NCBI GenBank assembly: GCA_037952775.1
Contig: JBANAY010000003.1
Coordinates: 28,768,001-28,832,000 of the forward strand
Direction of reading: 5' to 3'
DNA length: 64,000 bases
Source of the DNA: Clonostachys chloroleuca
Lineage: Eukaryota; Ascomycota; Sordariomycetes; Hypocreales; Bionectriaceae
This document shows positions 1-11,086 of this stretch, in pieces; position 1 is the first letter of the stretch, and each line of letters begins with the position of its first letter. The notes below the pieces were generated by a model. That model saw only the letters and a program-made list of their open reading frames with translations. It was not told where the DNA came from and ran no database searches. The translations under genes and the position numbers were made by a program.

Positions 1-1379
1 TCTTAAGATATAGTATTTTCTTAAGCTTATCTTAATTCTTTATAAATTTCTATAATAATAGTTATAAGTAGTAAGCTATATAAAGTAATAGATTAAGTAG
101 ATATAGCTACTAGATCTATAATATTAAGAGTAGCTTTATTACTATAAGTAAGCTCTTAATTAATTAGAGAAGTATATTATAAATATATTTAGTAAATAGC
201 TATATTAGATTACTTTAAATAACTATTATTATTATTTTAAAAATCTTATTAAAAGTATTAATTAAATTCTAAGAGATTAGAATATTTATATTAGATATTA
301 TAAATATTTAAAATATCTAGTAATTAATTAATTAAATAATTAATAATAAAATATAATTAATTAATTAATTATAATAAGCTTTAAGTTAGAAAGAAAATAT
401 AGTTATTATTATTAGATAATAAGCTTACCCCCTTAGAGGTTATAGTTATAACTAGGTTATTTATATATCTAGCTATATAAATACTTTCTATTACTAGAGT
501 TTTTATAAGATTAATATCTATATCTAGACTAAAAGTATAATATTTTAACTTTATCTTATAGTATTAAAGATTTAGATATAAACTACTAATTATATTTTTA
601 AAAAATATATATTAAATTATATATTACCTAATCTTAGGATATACTCTTATTTATAGTAAAACTAATAAAAAGAAAATTAGTCTATATTATATTTTCTCCT
701 TTAATTATTTATTTCTATTTATAAAATTTATATATTTCTTCTTTCTATTTTTAAACTTATTTAAGATATTTCTTTATATAGTTAATATTATTGCTAGTAT
801 CTTTTATAATTCTTAATACTTCTTTCTTATTATCTAAGTAGTTTATATAGTTCTAATTATAGTATTATTTAATATAACTATTATATTTATAAGTAGCTTA
901 AGCTTTAAATTCCTTTTATTTATACTAAAGTTTAATCTTAGAGTTTTAATAGATTTTATATTTAGTATTTTAATATAATTTAATATATTATCTCTCTATA
1001 TTATACTTATAGAGATATTCTTCTAATATCCTATTATAAATAAAGACCTCTAATCTAGCTATAGGAAGTTATATATAAGATAGCTTAGCTAACCTACCTT
1101 AAGAACTAATAAGATTAACTTTACTCTAGTTAAATAAGGTCTAAGTAAAGCCTAAGTAAAACCTTAATAAATATACTAGTATATATATATATTTATTTCT
1201 ATAACTTAGATAATATAATCTACTAGTATACTAAATAAACTAATATACTAAATACTTTTTCTAATTTTCTAATTTTCTAACTTTATATTTACTTCCCCTT
1301 ACTAAAAAAATATATTATAAGCTAATAGTTATAATTAAATTACTTTAATACTTTAAGCTTTATAAAAAGATCTAAAATT
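1..1379. other. AT-rich RIP-degraded DNA
   Basis: This stretch is almost entirely A and T, rich in TA dinucleotides and almost free of CG, with no usable reading frame on either strand. It has the look of RIP-mutated repeat DNA. A short run near 1205-1260 (aataatataatctactagtatact-like) resembles sequence at 54367-54400 and 62160-62190, so part of it may belong to the same repeat family as the right-hand helicase copies. I could not assign an element. Confidence 0.6.
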
Positions 1380-3000
1380 AAGCTTTTAAAAAACTATATT
1401 AATCTATAATATTAGCTATATAATACTCTATAATTACTAGTATAGCTATACTACTTAATCTAATTATTAATCTAGTAATTAGAATTTTACTAATCTAGAG
1501 AAATAGATTATTATTAAGAGAGTACTTAATCTAGATTCTTAAGTATTTTTATTATATTTTATTAAAATAGAAGATATAATTAATCTCCTACTATATAATT
1601 ATAATATAAAGTATATTAGTATTAATTTAATCTCTTACTTTATTAAATACTAACTATTACTTAAGATAATTCTATTTTATAAATATAATTATTAGAGAGT
1701 TTTATATAAAGATTCTAAGATTATTTAATTATAGTTTAATCTTATATAGAATATAGTAGCTAAATATAATATTCTTAATAAGAATATTTATAATTTTAAT
1801 AAAACTAGTTTTCTTATAGATTAAATTAGTATTTATACTATAATTATATACTCTAATTAAATAATAAGATTTAAATTAGTATAATTTAGTAATTAGAAAT
1901 AAGTTTTTTTAATTTAGATAATTAATATAGCTAGTTAGATAATTCTACTATTTCTAATAGTAAAAAACTAATATTATTTTTTATTCTAAATTTAAAATTC
2001 TAATTTATTATCTAACTAAAGAATTTCTATTAATAAAAATAGTTAGATTTTAAATATAATTATTATAAATTAGATTAAGTATTTTAATAAAAATACTTAA
2101 ATTAAAACTAAAAGTAAATATTATTTTCTTATATTAAATAATTATAAAAATTATTATTTAATAGAGTTTAAAAAATACTATAAGAAGAAGAATATTATTA
2201 TTCTTTATATATTTTCTTACTTTTCTTATCTATTCTAACTACTAGATATTAGCTATTTTAACTTATTAAAAAAATTATATAATTAGGAAATTAAATATCT
2301 AATAAAGATTTAGATTATCTATATTATAAAGAAAAACTTCTTCCTAGTATTTATAATAGTATTTAATATCTCTTTTACTAAGGAAAATATATTAGAAGTA
2401 TTTAGAAGAACTAGATTTATTTCTCTAAATCTAGAGAATATAATTTTAAAGCTAGATATATAAATAAGTATATTAATATTATTAGAATTATTCTTTAAAT
2501 TATTTATTTCTTAGTAATTAAAAACTTTAACTAATCTATTAAAAATAATTTTATAATCTAAATATTTTAAAAGATAAATATAATATAATTAGAGTAACTC
2601 TCTAAATATAATTATTAAAAGTATTAAGTAGATTACTAAAGGTATATAGTAAGTTATATATAAGCTTACTATTCTAAAGAGAGAGATTAATAAACTTAAA
2701 GAAATAAATAAGTAATTAAATAAGTACTAGAGAATAAAAAAACTATACTTATATAAAGAAAGCTCTCTTAGTATATAGAAATTATAGAATCTTATAGCTA
2801 AGAGAGATATTAAATAATAGATATAAGTAGAAGATTATATAGATTATAGTTAGAGATCTTATTAAGAATAAAATACTTAGTAATATAGTATATATAATAA
2901 AACAGATTATAATATATAAACTTATAAAATAATAGAGAAATTATCTAACTCTAATTCTAAAGTTATTATAAATAATTAGATTAAAAGATAGAAGTTAGAG
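1380..3000 (+). pseudogene. Fot1/pogo-type DDE transposase, RIP-degraded
   Basis: Reading the plus strand through its many stops gives the order of a fungal Fot1/pogo (CENP-B-like, DDE_1) transposase. Around 1763-1822 the frame reads NILNKNIYNFNKT, which matches the first catalytic block of the family (IYNFDET) with Asp and Glu replaced by Asn and Lys, as G->A changes would do. Around 2126-2160 it reads FLILNNYKNYY, matching the second block (LDGHxSH). Around 2241-2275 it reads LLDISYFNLLKK, matching the third block and keeping its Asp. The size is right for a protein of about 530 residues. Terminal inverted repeats were not resolved, so the ends are approximate. The element is certainly dead; the family call rests on motif order only. 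Confidence 0.6.
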
Positions 3001-3898
3001 AGTATCTTAACTAGGCTTTATTAAAAATAGTAGAAATATACTCCTAAGGCTAGTTAGATTATATTTTAACTAGATCTAACTAAGATATCTTAAGACTAAC
3101 TATTTAGCTAGGCCTAGTTAAGATCTATCTAGGGTTATAATATCTTAATTATAGTAGTCTTTTAAAAGAAGATAGAAGAGATTAAAGTAGAAAAATTTAA
3201 AAAAATATAGTATTATTTTTATACTTATTAAGCTCTATAGATTAGTAGAAGGTTTATAGCTATAGGAAATTAAAATGATAATTAACTATAGAGAAGGTAA
3301 GAGATAGTTTAATAGAGTATAAGGTAGATCAGGCTATAAGAGTATAAAGAGAAGGATAGGGTGAGAAAGTAATACCTGGTTGTATATAGCGGTATATATA
3401 GTAGTATTATAGTTCGAGGAATATATTAAAGACATAACCTTGGAGATAATAGCAAGCTATTACAGCCCAGTTCTTACCTTTGCAGATAAACTAGATTTAA
3501 TACTCTTTCTTTTAATATTATTATAATAGTGTGCTTACTATATACCTAATAGATAATAGCTACTAAATCCGAGTCTCTAATAGTGTTAATAGCGAAGTAT
3601 TATAAATAAATACAGTAATAATATTTAGGATAATCTAAATATTATAAGAGGCGAAGCGGACAAAGCTATAATCCGCCTATAACCAGCCTAAAGTGTAATT
3701 ACTAACCTAGTCTCACCTTCCAACCAGATTAGGGTTTACCTCTATTCAAGTGCTTCCGCAGGTTGCTATCCTATATAGGCGAAGGTATTATGCTGGAAAA
3801 ACCGAGCCAGGATAGTATTGTCTAAGTTATCTCTTCCTATCGTGCGGTGTATATTTATATACCAACTTAAGGTTCATGATTCTCAACGCTGAAATGCA
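3001..3898. other. Transition from RIP-degraded DNA to gene island
   Basis: Base composition climbs from nearly pure AT to mixed sequence, with a sharper step near 3350-3420. No coding frame or RNA gene is recognisable. The stretch 3640-3790 is of ordinary composition and may be the remnant of another element. Confidence 0.5.
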
Positions 3899-4676
3899 TC
3901 AGCAATATGGTAGGTTAATATTCGAGCATGAACCTGGAATGAAGCCTTGGGTGGTTTTCTTGATATCGCCCTCGTATATCATGGAATCTCCGGCTAGAAT
4001 GCGATCAATCACATGCACGATGCCCTATCCTTGGTAAGCTATGTTCCCGTCACTTATAAGTAAGGAGGTATGTACTCACATTGGTAACGTGTCGATCTTT
4101 GTCTACCACGGTCGCAGCATTGTTCAACACAAGACCTCCGTCCACATGCTGAGCTCCGATAAACAGATACGAGCCAGATTGTATGCGTGTCTTTTCCTCT
4201 GTGAAGTTGGCAGCGTAGAGGATTGAGTTGTGGATATAGTGATGTTGAAGCCTCTGGCCTACCCACCACTGGCCTTTCGCTGTACCAGCAAACTCATTGT
4301 AGTACTGGCCCGTGTTGTTAAACGCTGTGTTGGAGGGAGCAAAGAAAGTATACTGCCAATTGACACTTGTGTCGAACGCTTGTGCGAATCCTAGATGACG
4401 AGCAATGAGCTACTCGCCAAGCCTATCACGACACCTTATAGCGTCAGAAGGGATTGATTGGGAATGCGAACCAGGGGCTTCAGAAACCACTTTAGCGAGC
4501 TCAGAAAGGTCGTCTCTGGATCTGATGAAGTCGAAAAGCGTGACTTCACCTGACTTCTTCGGCGGCACGTAGGTTCCTTCCGGAATAGGTGCGTACGACA
4601 ACACCTGGCGATCGAATACTTTGGCTTGGCCTACAACCACCAAACCGAGGATTAAGAGGAGGGACAGCAGTTTCAT
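3899..4676 (-). CDS. Secreted fasciclin (FAS1) domain protein
   Basis: Predicted 213-aa secreted protein with one FAS1 domain, a cell-surface adhesion or matrix fold; substrates are unknown for most fungal members. Exons are 4676-4472, 4390-4080 and 4024-3899. The 81-nt intron (4391-4471) and 55-nt intron (4025-4079) have GT-AG ends, and their removal gives one frame of 214 codons including TGA. The N-terminus starts MKLLSLLLILGLVVVGQA, a clear signal peptide. FAS1 landmarks are TLFDFIRSRDDLSEL (first helix), YTFFAPSNTAFNN (H1-type block), and GIVHVIDRILA (H2-type block) near the C-terminus. Two Cys in the last ten residues could form a disulfide. It is divergent from the alpha-galactosidase gene, with 529 bp between start codons. 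An upstream in-frame codon exists but would precede the signal peptide, so the ATG at 4676 is preferred. Confidence 0.85.
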
Positions 4677-5205
4677 GACTAGTAGCTGATCGATACAGGG
4701 AAATGTTTGCAAAGGGAGATGAAGAAGGGTGGCGGCTTTTTGAGTGAAGTCGGTGACTTTATTGTTCCAGTGGTCCTTATTGCCGTTAGTCAATGAACAG
4801 GGCGACAGGCTTCTCTGGTGCTTCAGTGATTGCTTTTCCTAAGCTCCGAATCTTTTAAGAATACCGAGATGTCGAAAACTCCGGTGAGTAACAATGAGGT
4901 GCGCGGAGACCGGACCGAGACATGGCCCGACAGGGGCCATCTCATCTCCGCCCTGGTTAGTGATGATCGGATTTTGTAAGTCTTGAGGCACAGTGGCGGG
5001 GGAAAACACGCGGGGAGTCGCGCCCCCGGGGAGTGTGGGAGTGGCAGGCCATCTGCCCGAGAGAATGTATTGCCGGTGGTTCCCAGGCCACCGATCGGGC
5101 CAGCATTTCAATTTCTCCAAACCTGCAAATCCATTTACATAGCCAGCGGCGCACTCAACATTCCCCGGACGTTATCAATCAACCTTACATAACCATTGAT
5201 TCGTG
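4677..5205. promoter_or_regulatory. Shared divergent promoter region
   Basis: This 529-bp stretch separates the start codons of the fasciclin gene (-) and the alpha-galactosidase gene (+), so both promoters must lie here. The centre (about 4900-5100) is GC-rich with several C/G runs such as ccccggggag and cgcgcccccgg, candidates for CreA/Mig1-type (SYGGRG) repression sites. No convincing TATA box was seen for either gene. Regulation is inferred. Confidence 0.5.
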
Positions 5206-6537
5206 ATGAAATCGATCCTAGTGCCTCTGCTGTTCGCCAATGTGGCACTTGCTACCCTGTCGAAGTTGGGTAGGAAGCCGCAGCTAGGTAAGAAAACTAT
5301 TACAAATCCAGGATCGTTTCTAAGCATTACAATAGGATGGAATTCTTGGAACAGTTTCAAGTTGAATGTCAGCGATGAGCTTATCCGCGCCACGGCGGAT
5401 GCCATTGTCGACAAGGGCCTTGCCCAACTTGGGTACGAATACGTCGTAATCGACGATGGCTGGCAAGATGACAAGCGAGACCCAAACGGCGCCCTACGTC
5501 CTAACACCACGAGATTTCCGAATGGAATCGCCTCTACGGCCGATTATGTCCACGGCAAGGGTCTCAAGATTGGCATCTACAGTGACGCAGGCACCTACAC
5601 TTGTGGTTTCTATCCCGGAAGCCACGGGTACGAGGAATTGGACGCGCAGACATTTGCGACGTGGGGAATTGACTACCTCAAGTACGATAACTGCGGTGGA
5701 TTCCAAAGCAACACCATCTCAGTGCAGGAGCGTTTTCTCAAGATGTCCTACGCACTTGCCCAGTCCGGACGTGAGGTCTTTTACTCCCTGTGCCAATGGG
5801 GCAACCAGTTCCCTTGGCTTTGGGCTGATCAAATTGGAGAGTCGTACCGCATGTCTGGTGACATTCACAAGTATTTTTCCAAGGATGGTGCCAAAGTCTG
5901 CGCTACGGCTTATTGCATGAACCAGGGATACGCCGGGGTCAGTGTCCTGACAATGATTCGCAAGATGAGGGAAATCAGTCCCTTCTCAAAGCCGGGATCA
6001 TGGGGTAGGTTATTCTGTTAATTGCACAAAGAGCAGCTACTAATTGAAACTGCAGCTGACATGGACATGTTGGAGCTCGGTACGTGGACAATGACGGAGT
6101 TTGAGGAGCAGACACATTACTCGTTTTGGGCTGCCCTCAAATCGCCACTCATCATAGGAGCCGATCTCAACAACATCAGTGACACGTCTCTCGCCATTCT
6201 GAAGAACAAGGAAATCATTGCCTTGAACCAGGATGACGGCGGCAAGCCCGTTTCCTACCTGCCCGATCTATCTGTCGAAGGCAAGACTCAAGTCTGGGCC
6301 GGGCCTCTGAAGAGCGGTCGGAAGCAACATGTGATTCTGGCATTGAACTACGGCTCCGGGGATGCTGATATCACTGTACCTATTTCCGAGATCCCGGGTT
6401 TGAGCGACATCTCCAACAGATATGCTCTCAATGTGAGGGACGTGTGGAGCAGAAAAGATATCGGGAAGCTAGGTGACAACATCACGCTCAGTGGTGTGAA
6501 ACCGGCTCAAACCAAGGTCATTGTTGTTTCTCGATAG
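5206..6537 (+). CDS. GH27 alpha-galactosidase, secreted
   Basis: Hydrolyses terminal alpha-1,6-galactosyl residues from galacto-oligosaccharides and galactomannan, outside the cell. Exons 5206-5287, 5336-6004 and 6056-6537 (introns 48 and 51 nt, GT-AG, the first with a CTAAG branch site) give 410 aa. The ATG at 5206 begins signal peptide MKSILVPLLFANVALA. Family GH27 landmarks: GWNSWNSF at the start of the barrel, YVVIDDGWQ, nucleophile Asp145 in YLKYDNCGG, acid/base Asp203 in YRMSGDIH, then WADMDMLELG just after intron 2 and IIGADLNN. A C-terminal beta domain follows (ITVPISEI...VWSRKDIG). Length fits the fungal family (about 400-440 aa). No carbohydrate-binding module is visible. Convergent with the GH106-like gene downstream. 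Confidence 0.92.
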
Positions 6538-7435
6538 ATAATTATATGGCAAATGAGCTCAATGTTCATTCTATAAAGCAATTCTAGACCCAAGTATGCG
6601 CATAGTTACACTTGACCCATGATAGCCGAGCTCATCTTCTTCTAGCATGACGTAAGGACGTTCATCATTTCCATCCTATTAAAGTTAGATTCGCGTCCCA
6701 GCCTGTTGTTTGGTTCATAAGAGGTTTCCTTCAAGATGGAGCCTGAATCATTAAGAGTTCTAACCCTAAGAAATAACGCTAAATGACATTAGGGAGTTCT
6801 CGTGGGTATGGCTTCCCTAGTACACTGGGCTACCATAAAAAGTTTCATTGTGGGCGTACATTAGCATTGAGATTCTCACCATCCACGGCGCAAGTCCCGG
6901 ACCGGTCAGCGCGTGGCAGCTCGGAGTTGACCGGACCAAAATCTAGATTGGGGGAGTCAAAAGATAATAACAAAAATGGATGGGGTTTGCGGGGTAAGAT
7001 CCCCTCAGATTAGGACGCAGCCCTGCCTCCTCCAGAAACTCAGTAAGTATGCTGCCGTGCACAGCCGCCAAATATTGGAATTTTAAGCCGATCTCCCCGC
7101 TCGCCTCGGACTGGAGTAAATGCCGTGAGGAGAGGAGAGGCGACGCACCCAGCAGCAACACACCACATTGTTCATAAAAGGGGTTATCGAGGTATAGTCA
7201 GCTTCAGGATTTTGCTTTGTATTTAAACGTATAGAGAAAAGTCAGTTTGGAAAATACCATGTCTCCTAGAAACAGGAGTAGTACGCCAATCTGTCGACAC
7301 CAAATGTCATCGGCTTATTGCAGCCTTCCTTGAAATAATCTCAAGTACGCTAGTGTGTCCATGTAAAGATATTCACGCAAGCTCTCAAAGCAATATTCTC
7401 ACATTTGAGTGCTAGATTGTTTCATGATGAAAGTT
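6538..7435. other. Intergenic, convergent 3' ends
   Basis: About 900 bp between the convergent alpha-galactosidase and GH106-like genes. No coding frame with family features, no RNA gene and no repeat was recognised. It must hold both 3' untranslated regions and polyadenylation signals. Confidence 0.5.
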
Positions 7436-10400
7436 CTACGCTACCTCGATCAGCGTCTCCTTGTATGGAATAATCACAACAGGTGCCCTCAAGCCATAGT
7501 CTTGGGCAGGCGGTGTTCTGTCCTCGGGCGTCGGAACAGTGCCTGAGAATCTCATATCATACCAAATGGGTCGCAGCCTGTTAATCAAGGTCGTCACGAT
7601 GACAATCGTAACCTCATTCTCACCTTTCACCAAGTACGGTCCAATGTCAGCTCGGCCATGCGATGGGTCCAGCGGCGGAAGCTGCTCTCCGTTCACAAAC
7701 ATTGTCAACGTCTGAACGATCCGACCGACATCGATGAATGCGCCGTCAACCCCGCCAGACGTAGGAGGCCAGCCGAATTTGGTACTGTAATGACCTCGTC
7801 CACTTGCATCTTCTAAACCGTCTATTTCGCGCCAGCTCACTAGGGAAGAGAGCTTGTGCGTTGAGTTGGACTTGACGGCAGTGATGTGAGCGTCGTTGAA
7901 GTCTTGGGGAGGGTCCCAGTGCTCTACAACGAGGTCCCATTCCTCCAACTCAAATGGCTCAACCTCTGTAGCGTCAATGCTGTGCTCGCTGTCGCCTGAT
8001 GCCATGGTTTTGAGGCTCTTGCCAATTGAGCCAACTTTGACGTTGATTGCCTCCTTTGATGCAGACACCGAAAGCACATTATCAGGCACAGAGGTAAGAT
8101 GTACCCGAGGGACATCTGCCAGAGGCTCTGAATGGAACGCAATGATGGTCGTCTGGTTCCCTTGAAAGGTGAAAGGGATAATCGTCCTCGTCTCCGTCTG
8201 CTCATAAACAACGACAGGCGTCCGTTCTCCCGTCCAAATGTCATATTGGTAGGGAATCTTGGTCGACAAGAACTCAATTGTGCCAGTGGATAAGCTCCCG
8301 GCCTCATTGTACACCCAGACGTAGTCCACATCGTTCTTGGTGTCCTCGCGCCAGACCGTGTACCATGCCGTATTGGCTGAGACTTTCGTCAACGGTTCAA
8401 TGCCAAGCGATGCAATCGTGTTCGCCAGACCAGCCTCTTCCGACACGATGTGGACATTGTCTAGCTCGGCAATCTCGTGCATGGTCTTCTTGACTATGTC
8501 GGCGTGGCACTGATGGGCATTCCACATGCGAGTCGGGACGCCGCCCTCGAAGATGATCGGCAGACCGGCTTTGGCGTACTCGGCAAGCTTTCGGGCACCT
8601 GGTACGGTCATGAAGTCAAGGATTCGCAGGATCAGTATCTTGAACTGTTGTCTTTCTGGAGCAAATATCTTGTCTTCGACGACAGCTGTGTCGAGTTTGT
8701 AATTTTCCGGGCTGAGATATTCATACGTGTAGCCTGCAAAGAACTTTCAATCAATTAAGCAGCTCAGAGAAGCTCGATGGAGAGACTCACCAGCATCAAC
8801 GAGGTCAGTCTTGACGTAGCTAGCATTTCCAGGGAACCAAAAGCGCTTCATCCAGAACAACGCATCTCGTCTCGGCACACCCGTCTGCATAATTTTCTGC
8901 AGCCTACCCATCGCGTCCATGTACTGCCAGTAATCATCCCAAGCCGGCTGATGTCTGTTGTGACAATCCGCAAACTGGTAGCCAAATGTCATCATACCAG
9001 GCCAAGTCGTGTTCGGATATCCTCCTGAGTACGGCGATCCATGAATAACAGCCTGATTTACCCCACCAGCGACAGAGCGCATAAAAATATCCATCAGCTC
9101 AGGCAGAGTCTGCTGGAACGCTTTGTAGATGTCGGCACCGAGCTCAATGGAGATGACGCGCTTGCCGGCGAGGTTGGCGGGTCCGACGTACTGTCGGTAC
9201 TTGTCCACGATGTTGTCATAGATGAGACTTTCGGTTTCAGGAGCGTTGACCTTGGGGATGTTTTGCTGCATGTCCATCCACATTCCGTAGGAAACCTGGT
9301 GCGAATACTGAACGTCGAGTTTTTCGTTTGCCCATCGGTTCCATTCCGCGAGGAATTCTCCGTAGCAATTTGCGGTCTGTCAAATTAGTCCCCGCTTAAC
9401 CGAATAGACTGAAAGACTTACCGATGTCCTGTAATCCATCCGATATCGTTCACTTTCATCCCACTGGTCTGTGTTGTAGTCCAAAGCCGCAACGGGAAGA
9501 AACCTCTGGAGCTCATACCCATGATCCTTCTTGTATCGGCCGAGAAACCCTTTTGTCCAGCGGACCTTTTGTCGAATCTCCATGCTGTCTTCCCAAGCAT
9601 AGTTGCCCACTTCGCGAACGAGGTCTAGCACGCCATCTGTCAACACATTTTCCTCCCAAAACTTGGCTGCCATCTTGGCTCCATTGGAACTATAGTGATC
9701 CACCGCCCAGCTGCCATTCTGGATCCATGATTCAGGCTGCGATTGTGGACCTTTCATCAATTGTGGGCTACTTTGCGCCATGAAGTGCGAGTGAATGAGG
9801 TAGACGGAGAATAAGATGTAGTTGTAGTCTTCAGGCTTAGGAAGGTCAATCTTGAGGTGGCCATCCTTACTGACGAGTTCAGTGATGTCTTGAAGTGTGT
9901 TGACTGCCAGGACCTTCGCGTTGCCTCCTTTTCGTGAACCCGCGAGAACTGCCGTCTCTAGCGGGCCAGTTCCCCATCCTTTGAGGTGTCCATCGAACTC
10001 TGTCACATTGGCTGCAAAACGTGTTTCTTGGACGGCCAAGTCCCATGCCTTTCCGTCGTCGTTGTAAGGAGCAGGAACGCCTTGACCTTGGTTGGGACCC
10101 ATGGCGAAGTCCATGATCAAGCCGCTGTCTTTTGTTGCTTGCGCAAACGTCTTGAAAAGCTTCTCTGGAAGATCATTAGCAAATTTGCCCTATCGAGCAT
10201 TACCCTGCCACTCACGCCAGGCTTTTGTTCCCCAGCCATAGATTGACCAATCCACAGGGGCATAATCACCCCAACCAAGAGGTGGTCCACCGTACAGGTA
10301 GAAACCGAGGAGCTCAAAGCCAGAAGCTCCAATGCGACCGATTTCTTTCACGTCATCGATGACCCATTCGAGCTCGGCCGCTGCATCAGGGATCCAGTAA

Positions 10401-10609
10401 CGGAACCGCGGACGGACATTGACAGAGGGGTTCTGGAAGGTGCCTGCGTCGACCTCTGCCTCAACCTGGTCATTGGTTCGGTCTTTTGGCAATGCCCAAG
10501 CCGGTGGGACAGCTTTGGACAAGAGCGCCCATGACAGTGCCTACTACAATGAGTAAAGGCCATCAGAAATGATCGGGACAAGAAGTGCACCGACCTTGTG
10601 GAATCTCAT
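7436..10609 (-). CDS. GH106-like putative alpha-L-rhamnosidase, secreted
   Basis: Predicted 992-aa secreted glycosidase; the family (GH106) releases alpha-L-rhamnose from pectic or other polysaccharides, but the substrate here is inferred. Exons: 10609-10595, 10540-10204, 10164-9422, 9376-8791, 8733-7436; introns of 54, 39, 45 and 57 nt with GT-AG ends; total 993 codons. The 15-nt first exon is needed to give the signal peptide MRFHKALSWALLSKAVPPAWA. N-terminal landmarks are VRPRFRYWIPDAAAE, GFELLGFYLYGGPP, DYAPVDWSIYGWGT and DFAMGPNQGQGVPAP, the GH106-type barrel start. The C-terminal third has beta-sandwich features (MFVNGEQLPPLDPSHGRADI, PYLVKGENEVTIV) as in sugar-binding ancillary domains. 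The 39-nt second intron is unusually short but contains a GCTAATG branch-like site. Alternative: another large multi-domain glycosidase family with the same architecture. Confidence 0.75.
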
Positions 10610-11086
10610 TGCAGCCAAGCTTTGTGCAAGCCACTTTGTCAGTGCCGGATGGTCGGAACCGTTTCATGGCACTATCTACCTCTATATAGAAGATCGTAGT
10701 TTCCATCTCGGGTCAAATGGCCACAAAGAGACAATTTGCCAAGCCATCGCTATATTTTTCACGGTCTTTCTGACGCGCATATTCCGGCGGTTAAAATTCC
10801 TTACTAGAGTAGAGAAATTAATAGAAAGACCCTTGGAATCCGCATCGTTTCCCCGCAAAGCCCGGATGGACTTCAACCGGCTTACCGAAGTTAGAGACGG
10901 ATATATTCGGCTTACCTACCGAGCGACAGGGTATATTTAAGCGAGAGGCCGACCTGTATTGGAGATAAATCACTACTTAGATCTGTAATTTACTAAATCT
11001 AAGCTAGTGTTAATCTATATATCTTTAACTTATATTCTTTTTAGGATAGATATATATGTAATTAGAAGATAAGGTAATCATACCTC
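10610..11086. other. Intergenic with a small AT-rich pocket
   Basis: Upstream region of the GH106-like gene. The segment 10960-11080 is sharply AT-rich and RIP-like, suggesting a small repeat remnant between two genes. No coding content was recognised. Confidence 0.45.

Noticed and set aside
4410..4793. Longer N-terminus for the fasciclin protein (extra 39 residues before MKLLSL)
   Set aside because: It would bury the signal peptide inside the protein; the ATG at 4676 gives a standard secreted protein.
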